The notes below the pieces were generated by a model, which was given only the letters and a program-made list of their open reading frames with translations, ran no database searches and was not told the origin of the DNA. Made by a program: the position numbers and the translations under genes. From Mesorhizobium waimense (GTDB lineage: Bacteria; Pseudomonadota; Alphaproteobacteria; Rhizobiales; Rhizobiaceae): DNA of 64,000 bases. Shown here piece after piece: positions 1 through 8,562 of this stretch. The stretch spans positions 62,001 to 126,000 of the forward strand of contig NZ_QZWZ01000003.1 in assembly GCF_003601975.1 (NCBI RefSeq), read 5' to 3'. Every line of letters starts with the position of its first letter. The first letter of the stretch is position 1.

Positions 1-1131
1 ACCAAGCGCGCCTTCGGTGATGCGCGTGCCGCCGGTCAGCAGCCTGGCGCCTTGCCGCGTGCCGTCCTCGATGAAGCCGGTGACGCGTTCGAGCTGCCGG
101 GGCGAGATCAGCGGCCCGATCTCGGTTGCGGGATCGGCGCCGTCGCCGATCCTGAGCTTTGCCGCAAAGGCCGCGACCCGCTCGACGAAATCCTCGTAGA
201 TCGGCCGTTCGACGAAAAGCCTAGAGCCGGCGATGCAGATCTGGCCGGAATTGGCGAAGACCGACATCGCCGCCACCGGCACGGCGCGATCGATATCGGC
301 GTCGGCGCAGACGATCACCGGCGACTTGCCGCCAAGCTCGAGCGAAACGCGCTTCATGTTGGAGGCCGAGGCGCGCAGGATGTTCTGGCCCGTGGCGGTG
401 GACCCGGTGAAGACCACCTTGTCGACATCCATATGGGCGGCCAAAGGCGCGCCGGCTTCAGTGCCGGTGCCGGTGACGACGTTGACGACGCCGTCCGGCA
501 CGCCCGCTTCCAGCATCAGGTCGGCGATCAAAAGCGGTGTCAGCGGCGCCTCTTCCGAGGGCTTGAGCACGATTGTGCAGCCGGTGGCTAAAGCCGGGCC
601 GATCTTCCAGATCGAGGCGGCGGTCGGCGCGTTCCAGGGAATGATGGCGCCGACGACGCCGACCGGCTCCTTGCGCGTATAGGAGACGATGTCGCCCGGC
701 AGCGAATTGCCGATCGTGTGGCCGTGGATGGACGTGGCCATGCCGGCATAGAAGCGCAGCATGCCGAGCACGCGGTTCCGATTGGCGAGCGTGCGCGCGA
801 TGGGCATGCCCATGTCGGTGGTGTCGGAAAGCGCGATCTCCTCCCAGTGGCGCTCCATGAGATCGGCGATCTTCAAAAGCAGAAGCTGGCGCTCATAGGG
901 CTTGAACCGGCTCCACGGCCCGTCGAAGGCGCGGCGGGCGGCGGCAACCGCAAGGTCGATATCCTTGGAATCGGCTTGCGGCACGGTGCCGATCACCGCG
1001 CCGGTGGCAGGATTGCGCGTCTCGAAAGTGCGACCGCTTGCGGCATCACACCATTTGCCGTCGATCAGCATCTGGCGATGCCGGCCGTCGATGGGCGTGC
1101 GCAAGGATAAATCTCTGGCAGATGCCGTCAT
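1..1131 (-). CDS. Aldehyde dehydrogenase, NAD(P)-dependent (C-terminus outside the window)
   Basis: Oxidises an aldehyde to the carboxylic acid in the cytosol; the substrate cannot be read from sequence. About 377 residues are visible from an ATG at 1131 and the frame is open at the window edge, so roughly the last 110-120 residues of a typical 490-residue enzyme are missing. The general-base Glu265 lies in LELGGKSP and the nucleophilic Cys299 in SGQICIAG; the NAD-binding stretch VVFTGSTATGQNI lies before Glu265. The start is chosen because the sequence from MTASARD onward matches the usual ALDH N-terminus leading into LIDGKW. The gene may belong with the amine and amino-acid catabolic genes that follow, but a link to the next LysR gene is only positional. 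Confidence 0.93.
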   Translation of the reverse strand, partial: MTASARDLSLRTPIDGRHRQMLIDGKWCDAASGRTFETRNPATGAVIGTVPQADSKDIDLAVAAARRAFDGPWSRFKPYERQLLLLKIADLMERHWEEIALSDTTDMGMPIARTLANRNRVLGMLRFYAGMATSIHGHTIGNSLPGDIVSYTRKEPVGVVGAIIPWNAPTAASIWKIGPALATGCTIVLKPSEEAPLTPLLIADLMLEAGVPDGVVNVVTGTGTEAGAPLAAHMDVDKVVFTGSTATGQNILRASASNMKRVSLELGGKSPVIVCADADIDRAVPVAAMSVFANSGQICIAGSRLFVERPIYEDFVERVAAFAAKLRIGDGADPATEIGPLISPRQLERVTGFIEDGTRQGARLLTGGTRITEGALG

Positions 1132-1225
1132 CTTGCAAATCCCGATTTTCGGATGGGCTCAGCCTAGATGAAGACCGTCATTCAGAGTAGCACCGATGAT
1201 AAAGCTTGCCGCCGAAAAGCTGATT

Positions 1226-2131
1226 TTAAACCTCGGCGGGATTGGCACGTAATGCGTCATCGAACGCTCCGACGATGGCCTTGATCAGCCGTCCCGTGAT
1301 CCTGTCCTTCTGCCACAACGCGGTCATCTCGACGGGTGACGACTGCCAATCAGGCAGGACAGGAACAAGCGCGCCGATTGCCATGGCGTCCTCGATCAGG
1401 AAGTTCGGCAGATTGGCGATGCCAAGTCCGGCGCGCGCTGCGTCGACGAGAATGGTCTGGCGGTTTGCGGCAAAGCCGATCCGGGGGCGTATGATTGCGC
1501 GTGTCCCGTGAGTATTTTTCAGATCCCATTCGACCAGATCGCGGCGGATCGCAAGGGCCGGCAGCATCTCCAGATCCTGTGGCGTGCTCAGGTCTGGATG
1601 TTCGGCGAGGAAGCCCGGGCTCGCGACCAGCGCGCGCGGCAGATCGGCGATTTTCCTGAACATCAGTTCGGAGTCCGCAACCGGTCCCATGCGAACGACC
1701 AGATCGTATCCTTCCTCGATCAGAGAGACCCTGCGATCGGCCAGCGTCATCTCTATCGTGACGTCGGGATAACTGGTCTTGAAGCCGATCAGCGCCGGAG
1801 CAAGAACCGCGGTCGCCATGTCTGGGGGAAGCGACAGGCGCACTGTGCCCGACAGCGCGACGCGCTCATCCTGAACCTCGGCAACAGCCTGCTCGGCCAG
1901 CATGAAGGCGGCCTGGCCGCGCTCGAAGAGTTGCTGGCCCTGCTCGGTCAGCACCACGCCCTTCTTTGTCCGGCGCGCCAGCCGGACGTTCAGCGTCTCT
2001 TCCAGCGCCGACAGCCGGCGCGAGAGCGTGGCCTTCGGGATACCGGTCGCGCGTTCGGCCGAGGCCAGACCGCCAGCCTGCACGATGCGGACAAACAGCG
2101 CGAGACCGTCGAAATCGCCAAATGTCTTCAT
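1226..2131 (-). CDS. LysR-family transcriptional regulator
   Basis: A protein of about 301 residues beginning MKTFGDFDGL. The N-terminal winged helix-turn-helix spans roughly residues 5-65, with GIPKATLSRRLSALE as recognition helix. The remainder is a periplasmic-binding-protein-like effector domain of normal LysR length. An ATG 81 bases further upstream is in frame but would add a non-LysR stretch, so 2131 is preferred. It is divergent from the isochorismatase-like gene at 2243, the classic layout for a LysR regulating its neighbour. A perfect inverted repeat overlaps its own start codon, so autorepression is plausible. The inducer is unknown. Confidence 0.9.
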   Translation of the reverse strand: MKTFGDFDGLALFVRIVQAGGLASAERATGIPKATLSRRLSALEETLNVRLARRTKKGVVLTEQGQQLFERGQAAFMLAEQAVAEVQDERVALSGTVRLSLPPDMATAVLAPALIGFKTSYPDVTIEMTLADRRVSLIEEGYDLVVRMGPVADSELMFRKIADLPRALVASPGFLAEHPDLSTPQDLEMLPALAIRRDLVEWDLKNTHGTRAIIRPRIGFAANRQTILVDAARAGLGIANLPNFLIEDAMAIGALVPVLPDWQSSPVEMTALWQKDRITGRLIKAIVGAFDDALRANPAEV

Positions 2132-2149
2132 GTTCCACTTATGGAACAT
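2130..2149. promoter_or_regulatory. Inverted repeat ATGTTCCA-N4-TGGAACAT, candidate LysR operator
   Basis: The two 8-base arms, 2130-2137 and 2142-2149, are perfect reverse complements around a 4-base spacer. The site lies in the divergent gap between the LysR gene and the hydrolase gene at 2243, and its left arm includes the chosen LysR start codon. Position and symmetry suggest a regulator site. It is shorter than a full LysR footprint, so it may be only one half of the bound region. Confidence 0.5.
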
Positions 2150-2242
2150 AACGACGACAATTTTCGAGTCTCCTCGAGACTTCGTTCCATCTCTACCTTC
2201 CATGGCGAGCAATGACGCTCACAACGAGTCGGGAGGCAAACC

Positions 2243-2836
2243 ATGAGCACGAGATTCACCGCCGAGAATTCCGCGCTTCTGCTGATCGACCATCAGGTCG
2301 GCACGATGCAGCTCATCAAGAATATCGACGTCGAACAGGCCAAGCGCATGTCGCTCGCGCTGGCCAAGGCCGCCAGCATCCTCGGCATCCCGACCGTCCT
2401 GACCTCAAGCCAGGAGGATCGTCTGCAGGGGCCGCTTTTGCCGGAGTTGAAGGACATCCTGCCGGAGGCCTTCGAGAAGCGCATCAAGCGCGAAGGCATC
2501 GTCAATGCCTGGACCGACGCCAACTTCAAGGCGGCCGTCGAGGCGACAGGCCGGAAGAACCTGATCATGGCCGGCGTGACCACCGATGTCTGCCTCGTCT
2601 TCCCGGCGATCGACGCGGTTGGCGAAGGCTACAACGTGCAGGCCGTCATGGACGCGTCGGGATCGCCGTTCGAGCTTTCCGAGGACATGTCGCGCCGCCG
2701 CATGCAGGACGCCGGTGTCGTTCTGACCGCAACCAACACCATGATCGCGGAGCTCGCCCAGAACTGGGGCACGCCCATGGGACAACAGCTCGTCCAGTTG
2801 CTGTTCACCGAGGTTCTTCCGCCCATCCAGTCGTAA
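2243..2836 (+). CDS. Isochorismatase-family cysteine hydrolase
   Basis: A 197-residue cytosolic alpha/beta hydrolase of the isochorismatase/nicotinamidase family. These enzymes cleave amides, carbamoyl groups or isochorismate with an Asp-Lys-Cys triad. Asp16 is in LLLIDHQVG, Cys117 in GVTTDVCLVF, and Lys82 in KREGIVNAW is the likely lysine. A GGGAGG ribosome site at 2231-2236 supports the start at 2243. It is followed after 37 bases by a pirin gene, probably in one operon, and the divergent LysR is the probable regulator. The substrate is not determinable; proteins of this type are often called hydrolases of unknown specificity. Confidence 0.88.
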   Translation: MSTRFTAENSALLLIDHQVGTMQLIKNIDVEQAKRMSLALAKAASILGIPTVLTSSQEDRLQGPLLPELKDILPEAFEKRIKREGIVNAWTDANFKAAVEATGRKNLIMAGVTTDVCLVFPAIDAVGEGYNVQAVMDASGSPFELSEDMSRRRMQDAGVVLTATNTMIAELAQNWGTPMGQQLVQLLFTEVLPPIQS

Positions 2837-2873
2837 CCGGCGCCGAGTTCGCACGAAGCCTGGAGTAAAGACG

Positions 2874-3638
2874 ATGACCTTGGAAGCCATGACCAAAGAC
2901 ACGGTGAAATCTGTCCCACCTGAAACCCATTTGGTCAGGAACCACGGCCCATTCCAGCTCCGCCGGATCCACACCGGTGTCGGGTTGGGACGGAGCGACG
3001 ACGCCGGTTTCGGTGGGCTCGGCCTTATCGATCATGCGCGGCTGCAGCCCGGCCTTGTCGTCAGGATGCACGAGCATCGCAACGATGAGATCATCAGCTA
3101 TCTGCGCTCGGGCCGCATGCAGCACACGGATTCAGCCGGCCGCAGCGAGGTCATCTCGCCCGATCGTTTGATGGTGATGAATGCCGGGGCAGGCTTCTCG
3201 CACGAGCAAGCGGTGCTCGGGGGCGATCCGATCGAAATGCTGCAGATCTTCGTGCGGCCCGAAGCCGCGAACATGGAACCGGGAGTCCAGGTCGTCAGTC
3301 TCGACAGAACCGAGAGCATCGATCGCTGGCGGTTTCTGGCGGGGCCGATGGGCTCGGCGGCGCCGGTCTTCGTGCGCCAGGCCATCTACCTCTACGACAC
3401 CCACCTCTCGGCGGGCGCAAGCATCGACCTGCCGGCGATGCCCGGGTTCGATCGCTGGCTCTATGTCTTCCGCGGCGCGGTCTCGGTCGGAGACCAACAA
3501 GCCGAAACGCATACGGCGCTGACGATCGGCGCCGACGAAACCGCGCTTGACGTGGCGGCGATACAGGAGACGGACCTGGTCCTGTTTCTGGTCGACCGGC
3601 AGGCGCCGTTCTCCCGCGCAGGCACGATGAGCGGGTGA
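2874..3638 (+). CDS. Pirin-family bicupin protein
   Basis: 254 residues with the pirin N-terminal cupin. Metal ligands are suggested by the MHEHRNDEIISY block at about residues 63-74 and the GAGFSHEQ block at about 104-111. The C-terminal half is the second, degenerate cupin. Some pirins have quercetin dioxygenase activity and others act as redox-sensing cofactors, so the role here is open. It is downstream of the isochorismatase-like gene and probably cotranscribed. A strong hairpin follows 28 bases after the stop. Confidence 0.88.
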   Translation: MTLEAMTKDTVKSVPPETHLVRNHGPFQLRRIHTGVGLGRSDDAGFGGLGLIDHARLQPGLVVRMHEHRNDEIISYLRSGRMQHTDSAGRSEVISPDRLMVMNAGAGFSHEQAVLGGDPIEMLQIFVRPEAANMEPGVQVVSLDRTESIDRWRFLAGPMGSAAPVFVRQAIYLYDTHLSAGASIDLPAMPGFDRWLYVFRGAVSVGDQQAETHTALTIGADETALDVAAIQETDLVLFLVDRQAPFSRAGTMSG

Positions 3639-3665
3639 TCGTCGAAGCCCGGCTGTCTGCATTCG

Positions 3666-3693
3666 ATGCGACGCGCGAGCCTGCGCGTCGCAT
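3666..3693 (+). terminator. Rho-independent-type hairpin after the pirin gene
   Basis: An 11-base-pair perfect stem (3666-3676 with 3683-3693) encloses the loop GAGCCT. It is followed by GGACATTTCTGT rather than a long T tract, so termination may be partial. It separates the LysR-controlled pair from the aminotransferase gene. Confidence 0.65.
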
Positions 3694-3873
3694 GGACATT
3701 TCTGTAGCGTCGGAGCGTTCTCAAGGAGCGGCGCCCAAGGGCCAGAATTTCCGAGCCATTGCGCGGCTAGTTTTTGCTTGTGAACGCGCCGGCGGATTGT
3801 AGCCTGCCCCGTGAGCCGATCCGGCAGGGGTAGTTCACGAGATGACCGCCAGCAAAATTGCCATGCACCCACC

Positions 3874-4941
3874 ATGCCTCTGAAAGCTGCCGCTCACATA
3901 GAGGCCATGTCCGCCTTCGCGCTGGCGAATTTCGGCGGCTACGACCGGCCAACCCTTGCCCAAAACGAGAGCGCCTTTCCGCCCAGCCCTGGGGCAATCG
4001 CCGCCGGCCAGGACGCGATTGCCCGCAGCCAGCTTTATCCCGACCCGGACTGGACGGTGCTGCGCGAGGCGATCGCGCAGGCCTATGGGGTCGAGCGCGA
4101 GCTGATCCTGTGCGGTGCCGGTTCGATGGACCTGATCAGCTGCACCATCGCGGCGTTCGCGGGACCGGGCGACGAGGTGTTGGGCACCTCGTATGCCTAT
4201 AATTTCGCGGCGTCCGCTGCGGCGCGCGCCGATGCGGTCTATGTCAAAGCGGCGGAACAGGATTTCGCCGTTTCGGTCGACAGCATTCTCGCTGCCGTGA
4301 CGCCAGCTACGCGGATCGTCTTCGTCTGCAATCCCGGCAATCCGACCGGCACCCGCATCCGCAACGCTGAACTGCTGCGCATGCGCGCCGCCTTGCGGGG
4401 CGACGTGCTGCTGGTGATCGACCAGGCCTATGGCGAGTTCGACGACCAGGATTCGCGGCCGGTCTTTGCGCTTGTCGCGCGCGGCGACACCGTCGTGCTG
4501 CGCACGCTTTCCAAGGCCTATGGCCTGGCCGGTGCGCGCGTCGGCTGGGGGCTGTTTCCGCCCGCGGTGGCGGCCGAAGTGCGCAAGATGCAGAACTCGA
4601 ACCAGGTCACCACGCCGAGCCTCGCAATGTCGGTCGCTGCCGTCGAGGACCAGGCCTATATGCGCGAAACGGTGGCCCGTACCGCCGGGATTCGCGACCG
4701 GTTCGCGCATGATCTGAGGGCTGCCGGATACGATGTTCCCGAAAGCCGGACGAATTTCGTGCTGATCCGCTTCTCCGATGCAGCCGCGGCTGAGGCCGCC
4801 GAGAAAGCCTTGCGCGGCGCCGATGTCATCGTGCGCAGCCTCGGCGGCTACGGCCTCACGGACTGCCTGCGCGCGACGGTCGGTCCGCAAGAGATGATGG
4901 ACCGGGCGCTGCGCATCCTGATCGGCATGCGCGATAGATAG
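3874..4941 (+). CDS. Pyridoxal-phosphate aminotransferase, class I/II, HisC-like
   Basis: A 355-residue fold-type-I PLP enzyme resembling histidinol-phosphate aminotransferase. CNPGNPTGT is the substrate and PLP loop, DQAYGEF carries the PLP-contacting Asp and Tyr, and the Schiff-base Lys lies in TLSKAYGLAGARVGW. The start MPLKAAAHIEAM at 3874 is chosen; a GTG at 3811 is in frame but gives an atypical leader. No histidine-biosynthesis genes are nearby, so it more likely transaminates a substrate of the surrounding catabolic cluster. The PuuE-like gene begins 32 bases after its stop, suggesting cotranscription. Confidence 0.87.
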   Translation: MPLKAAAHIEAMSAFALANFGGYDRPTLAQNESAFPPSPGAIAAGQDAIARSQLYPDPDWTVLREAIAQAYGVERELILCGAGSMDLISCTIAAFAGPGDEVLGTSYAYNFAASAAARADAVYVKAAEQDFAVSVDSILAAVTPATRIVFVCNPGNPTGTRIRNAELLRMRAALRGDVLLVIDQAYGEFDDQDSRPVFALVARGDTVVLRTLSKAYGLAGARVGWGLFPPAVAAEVRKMQNSNQVTTPSLAMSVAAVEDQAYMRETVARTAGIRDRFAHDLRAAGYDVPESRTNFVLIRFSDAAAAEAAEKALRGADVIVRSLGGYGLTDCLRATVGPQEMMDRALRILIGMRDR

Positions 4942-4973
4942 TTTGGCGACCGCGTTCGAGGGGAGAGTTGAGC

Positions 4974-5879
4974 ATGCCGTATCTGCCCGTCCGTGACTTC
5001 GTGGGCTATGGCGACAAGCCGCCTTCGGCCGAATGGCCCGGCGGCGCCAAACTGGCGCTCAACATCGTCGTCAATTACGAGGAAGGCGCCGAATACAGCA
5101 TCGGCGAAGGCGACGGCGTTTCCGAAGCAATCCTGTCGGACCTTGCCGTATCGCCGGCGCTGCCGGGCCTGCGCAACCGCAACATGGAATCGCTCTACGA
5201 ATACGGCTCGCGCGTCGGCGTCTGGCGGCTGCTGTCGCTGTTCCGCGACAAAGACATCGTTCCAACCTTCTACGTGGTCGGACGGGCGCTGGATCTCAAT
5301 CCGGATGCCGGCAAGGCGATCGCGGCACTCGGCAGCGACATCGTCTGCCATGGCTGGCGCTGGATCGACTACGCGCCGCTGAGCGAGGCGGAGGAGCGCA
5401 AGCATATCGCGATGACGGTGGACACCGTGCAGCGGATCACCGGCATCCGTCCGCTCGGCTGGTACACCGGCCGGCCCAGCCTCAACACGCGCCGGCTGGT
5501 GGTGGAGCATGGCGGCTTCCTGTTCGATTGCGACGACTACAATGACGACCTGCCCTATTTCGTCGAGGTCGATTCCAGGCGGCATCTGGTCGTTCCGCAT
5601 AGCTTCGACAACAATGACAGCCGCTTCTCGCGCGGCTCGGGCCTGGAGACCGGCAGCCAGTTCTTCGAATATGTCGGCGATGCGGTCGACTGGCTTCTGG
5701 CGGAAGGCCCGACGACGCCACGCATGATGACGGTCTCGCTGCACTGCCGGCTGGCGGCACGGCCGGGCCGCATGGTCGGGCTGGCCCGCTTCCTCGACAA
5801 GATCAAGGCCAATCCCGACATCTGGATCTGCCGCCGCTCGGACCTTGCCCAGCATTGGCTGGATCGGTTCGGCGGCTGA
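4974..5879 (+). CDS. Polysaccharide-deacetylase-fold protein, PuuE/allantoinase-like (copy 1)
   Basis: 301 residues with the signature start DFVGYGDKPP..WPGG..LALN.VVNYEEGAEYS shared by PuuE-type proteins, which in some bacteria act as metal-independent allantoinases. A GAGGGGAGAG ribosome site precedes the ATG; a TTG six bases upstream is the alternative start. The SDIVCHGWRW block occupies the metal-site region of the NodB fold. A paralogue lies at 28455. Context of aminotransferase, amine oxidase and hydantoinase-type genes favours a C-N hydrolase role on a ureide or related amide. The exact substrate is inference. Confidence 0.85.
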   Translation: MPYLPVRDFVGYGDKPPSAEWPGGAKLALNIVVNYEEGAEYSIGEGDGVSEAILSDLAVSPALPGLRNRNMESLYEYGSRVGVWRLLSLFRDKDIVPTFYVVGRALDLNPDAGKAIAALGSDIVCHGWRWIDYAPLSEAEERKHIAMTVDTVQRITGIRPLGWYTGRPSLNTRRLVVEHGGFLFDCDDYNDDLPYFVEVDSRRHLVVPHSFDNNDSRFSRGSGLETGSQFFEYVGDAVDWLLAEGPTTPRMMTVSLHCRLAARPGRMVGLARFLDKIKANPDIWICRRSDLAQHWLDRFGG

Positions 5880-5924
5880 GGATCGTACGGCGGTGTAGAC
5901 CGCCGAACGGCCTTGGAGCGTCGG

Positions 5925-8345
5925 CTACGCCCGCAGTCGCTTGCCTTCGGGATCGAACGGCGGATGCGACAGCAGGATCGCCTCGTGCGGCCGCCCGAGT
6001 ATCGCGACCGATACTTTGTCGCCGGGCCTCGCCGAGCCTGCCTTGACATAGCCGAGCGCCAGCGACTGCTCGACGAAGTAGCCATAGGCGCCTGATGACA
6101 CCTGGCCGATCGGCGTGCCATCCGGCAGGAAGATCGGCTCGCCGCCCGTCGCATCGGCATCCCTGGCGTCGATCGACAGCATGATGAGTTCATCGCGCGC
6201 CGGCCTGTCGGCGATGGCGGCATAGGCGTCGCGGTTGAGGAACTCGCCCTTGTCCATTTTGACAAGCCGGTCGAACTTGACCTCCTGCGGCCAGTATTCT
6301 GGCGAGTATTCGCGGCTCCAGCTGCCATAGCCTTTCTCGACGCGCAGCGACATCAGGGCGCGCGAGCCGACCGGCCCGGCACCGACTTCGCTGCCGGCCT
6401 TGAGCAGGGCACTGTAGAGCTCGATCTGGCTGGCGGCCGGGCAATACAGCTCCCAGCCAAGATCGCCGGTGAACGAAACCCGCAGCGCCACCACATCGAC
6501 ACCAGCGACCGTGATCTGGCGCGAGCGCATGAACGGAAACGCCTCCGTCGACAGATCGGCATTGGTCAGTCGCTGCAGCAATTCGCGTGACTTGGGACCG
6601 GCGACGTTGAAACCGGCCAGTTCCTCGGTGCGCGAGCGGAACGTGGTGCCTTCGGGCAACGGAACCGCCTTGAAGAACCTTTGATGGAAGCGCTCGGCCA
6701 TGCCCGAACCGAACACCATGAACTGGTCTTCGGCGAGCTTCGTCACGGTGAAGTCGCCGGCGATGCCGCCGCGCTTGCCGATCAGCGGCGTCAGACAGGA
6801 GCGGCCGATTTCCGTCGGCATGCGGTTGGCAAACAGCGCGTTGAGCCAGGCTTCCGCGCCAGCTCCCTTGACCTCATATTTGGCGAAGTTCGACACGTCG
6901 ATGATGCCCGCATGTTCGCGCAGCATGCGCGCCTCGCGGCCCACAGGTCCCCACCAGTTCTGGCGGGTGAAGCCGATCGTCTCCTCGCGCGGCTCGCCCT
7001 CGGCGGCGAACCAGAGTGGGTGCTCCCAGCCAAAATTGAGGCCGAAGGCGGCGCCCATCTGCTTTTGCATATCATAGGCGGGGCGGGTGCGGACCGGCCG
7101 CCCGGCGGCGCGTTCCTCGTTGGGGAAATGGATCTTGAAGCGGTGGCTGTACTGATCCTGCACGCGGGCCTTGGTGAAGGCCTTGCCGGCCCAGTGGCCG
7201 AAGCGCGCCATGTCCCAGGCGAACATGTCGAGCGAAGGCTCGCCCTCGATCATCCACTCGGCCGCCAGCTTGCCCATGCCGCCCGACTGCGAGAAGCCTG
7301 GAATGATGCCGTTGCAGCAGAAGTAGTTCTGCAACTCCGGCACCGGACCAAACAGCACGGCGCTGTCAGGCGACCAGATCATCGGGCCGTTGATGACGCG
7401 CTTGACGCCTGCCGTGCCGACAGCGGGAACACGGGCAATGGCGCGCATCATGTTGTCTTCGATGCGGTCGAGATCGTCGGGAAACAGTTCGTGACCGAAG
7501 TCGAGCGGCGTTCCTTCCTCGGCCCAGAACTTCATGTTGCGCTCGTAGGCGCCGATGAGCAGGCCGAGCCCTTCCTGGCGCAGATAATATTCGCCGTCGC
7601 GGTCGGCGACCGAGGGCAACCGTCGGCCCATAGCCGCGATTTCCGGGATGGTCTCGGTGACGAAATACTGGTGCTCGGTGGGGATCAGCGGCAGTTGCAG
7701 GCCGGCCATTGCGGCGACCTCGCGGCCCCACAGGCCGGCGGCGTTGATCACCCATTGCGTGCGGATATCGCCCTTCGGCGTGCGCACGATCCAGCTGCCG
7801 TCAGGCTGCGCCTCGGTGGCGGTCACCGGCGTGAAGCGATGGATCTCGGCCCCGCGCTGGCGCGCGCCAGTTGCATAGGCCGCGGTGACGCCTGACGGAT
7901 CGACATTGCCGCCTTCCGGCTCGTACATGATGCAGCGTATGCCGTCGAAATCGACCAGCGGATGCAACCGCTCGGCCTCGTTCCGGTCGACTTCGTAGAA
8001 ATTCATCTTGTAACGCCGCGCCTTGGCTTCCTGGAGCCGCAGCTGATGCTCGCGCGCTTCGGTCTGGGCGAGATAGAGCGAGCCCGGCTGGAAGATGCCG
8101 CAGCCCTGGCCGGTCTCGGTCTCCAGCTCCTTGTACAAGGCCATGGTGTAATGCTGCAGCCGGCTGATGTTGGTGGAATCATGCAGGCCGTGAATGTTGG
8201 CCGCCGCATGCCATGTCGAGCCGGACGTCAGTTCGTCTCGCTCCAGCAGGACGACGTCGGACCAGCCGAATTTGGCGAGATGATAAAGGATCGAGCAGCC
8301 GATCAGGCCGCCGCCAATGACGACGGCTTGTGCATGAATACGCAT
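5925..8345 (-). CDS. FAD-dependent dehydrogenase fused to GcvT (aminomethyltransferase) domain, dimethylglycine/sarcosine dehydrogenase-like
   Basis: 806 residues. The N-terminal DAO-type FAD domain begins with VVIGGGLIGCSILYHLA. The STWHAA motif that follows is where dimethylglycine and sarcosine dehydrogenases attach FAD through His. The C-terminal half, from about residue 430, is the GcvT-type folate domain (IDVSNFAKYEV, FTGDLGWELY). Such enzymes oxidatively demethylate N-methylated glycines and pass the one-carbon unit to tetrahydrofolate. It lies downstream of the solute-binding-protein gene on the same strand, separated by 217 bases containing a terminator-like hairpin. The MttB-superfamily gene at 14877 is a possible functional partner. 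N-methyl amine substrate is well supported; the precise amine is not. Confidence 0.88.
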   Translation of the reverse strand: MRIHAQAVVIGGGLIGCSILYHLAKFGWSDVVLLERDELTSGSTWHAAANIHGLHDSTNISRLQHYTMALYKELETETGQGCGIFQPGSLYLAQTEAREHQLRLQEAKARRYKMNFYEVDRNEAERLHPLVDFDGIRCIMYEPEGGNVDPSGVTAAYATGARQRGAEIHRFTPVTATEAQPDGSWIVRTPKGDIRTQWVINAAGLWGREVAAMAGLQLPLIPTEHQYFVTETIPEIAAMGRRLPSVADRDGEYYLRQEGLGLLIGAYERNMKFWAEEGTPLDFGHELFPDDLDRIEDNMMRAIARVPAVGTAGVKRVINGPMIWSPDSAVLFGPVPELQNYFCCNGIIPGFSQSGGMGKLAAEWMIEGEPSLDMFAWDMARFGHWAGKAFTKARVQDQYSHRFKIHFPNEERAAGRPVRTRPAYDMQKQMGAAFGLNFGWEHPLWFAAEGEPREETIGFTRQNWWGPVGREARMLREHAGIIDVSNFAKYEVKGAGAEAWLNALFANRMPTEIGRSCLTPLIGKRGGIAGDFTVTKLAEDQFMVFGSGMAERFHQRFFKAVPLPEGTTFRSRTEELAGFNVAGPKSRELLQRLTNADLSTEAFPFMRSRQITVAGVDVVALRVSFTGDLGWELYCPAASQIELYSALLKAGSEVGAGPVGSRALMSLRVEKGYGSWSREYSPEYWPQEVKFDRLVKMDKGEFLNRDAYAAIADRPARDELIMLSIDARDADATGGEPIFLPDGTPIGQVSSGAYGYFVEQSLALGYVKAGSARPGDKVSVAILGRPHEAILLSHPPFDPEGKRLRA

Positions 8346-8517
8346 GTCCTGAATTCTTTCCTTTGTTCTCTATTCCGGCGCTTTGACCAGCGCCTTGCCA
8401 GTTTGTGTTGCCATGGTCGACTGGGCCGATGCTGCAGTCGAATTTGCTCCTCAAGGAAAGTGCTAGCAGTTGCGACCGCTAGTGCCGAGCGCGAACCGTT
8501 TGGTGCGTCCGGCGAAA

Positions 8518-8543
8518 CCCAGGGGCGCCGGGGCACCCCTGGG
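8518..8543 (-). terminator. Hairpin between solute-binding-protein gene and flavoprotein gene
   Basis: CCCAGGGG (8518-8525) pairs with CCCCTGGG (8536-8543). The stem continues for three more pairs after one mismatch. On the minus strand it is followed by TTTCGCC, so it is a weak intrinsic terminator or attenuator. It lies 20 bases beyond the stop of the solute-binding-protein gene. The rest of 8346-8562 shows nothing else I can support. Confidence 0.5.
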
Positions 8544-8562
8544 CATCCATCGCGACGGCTCG

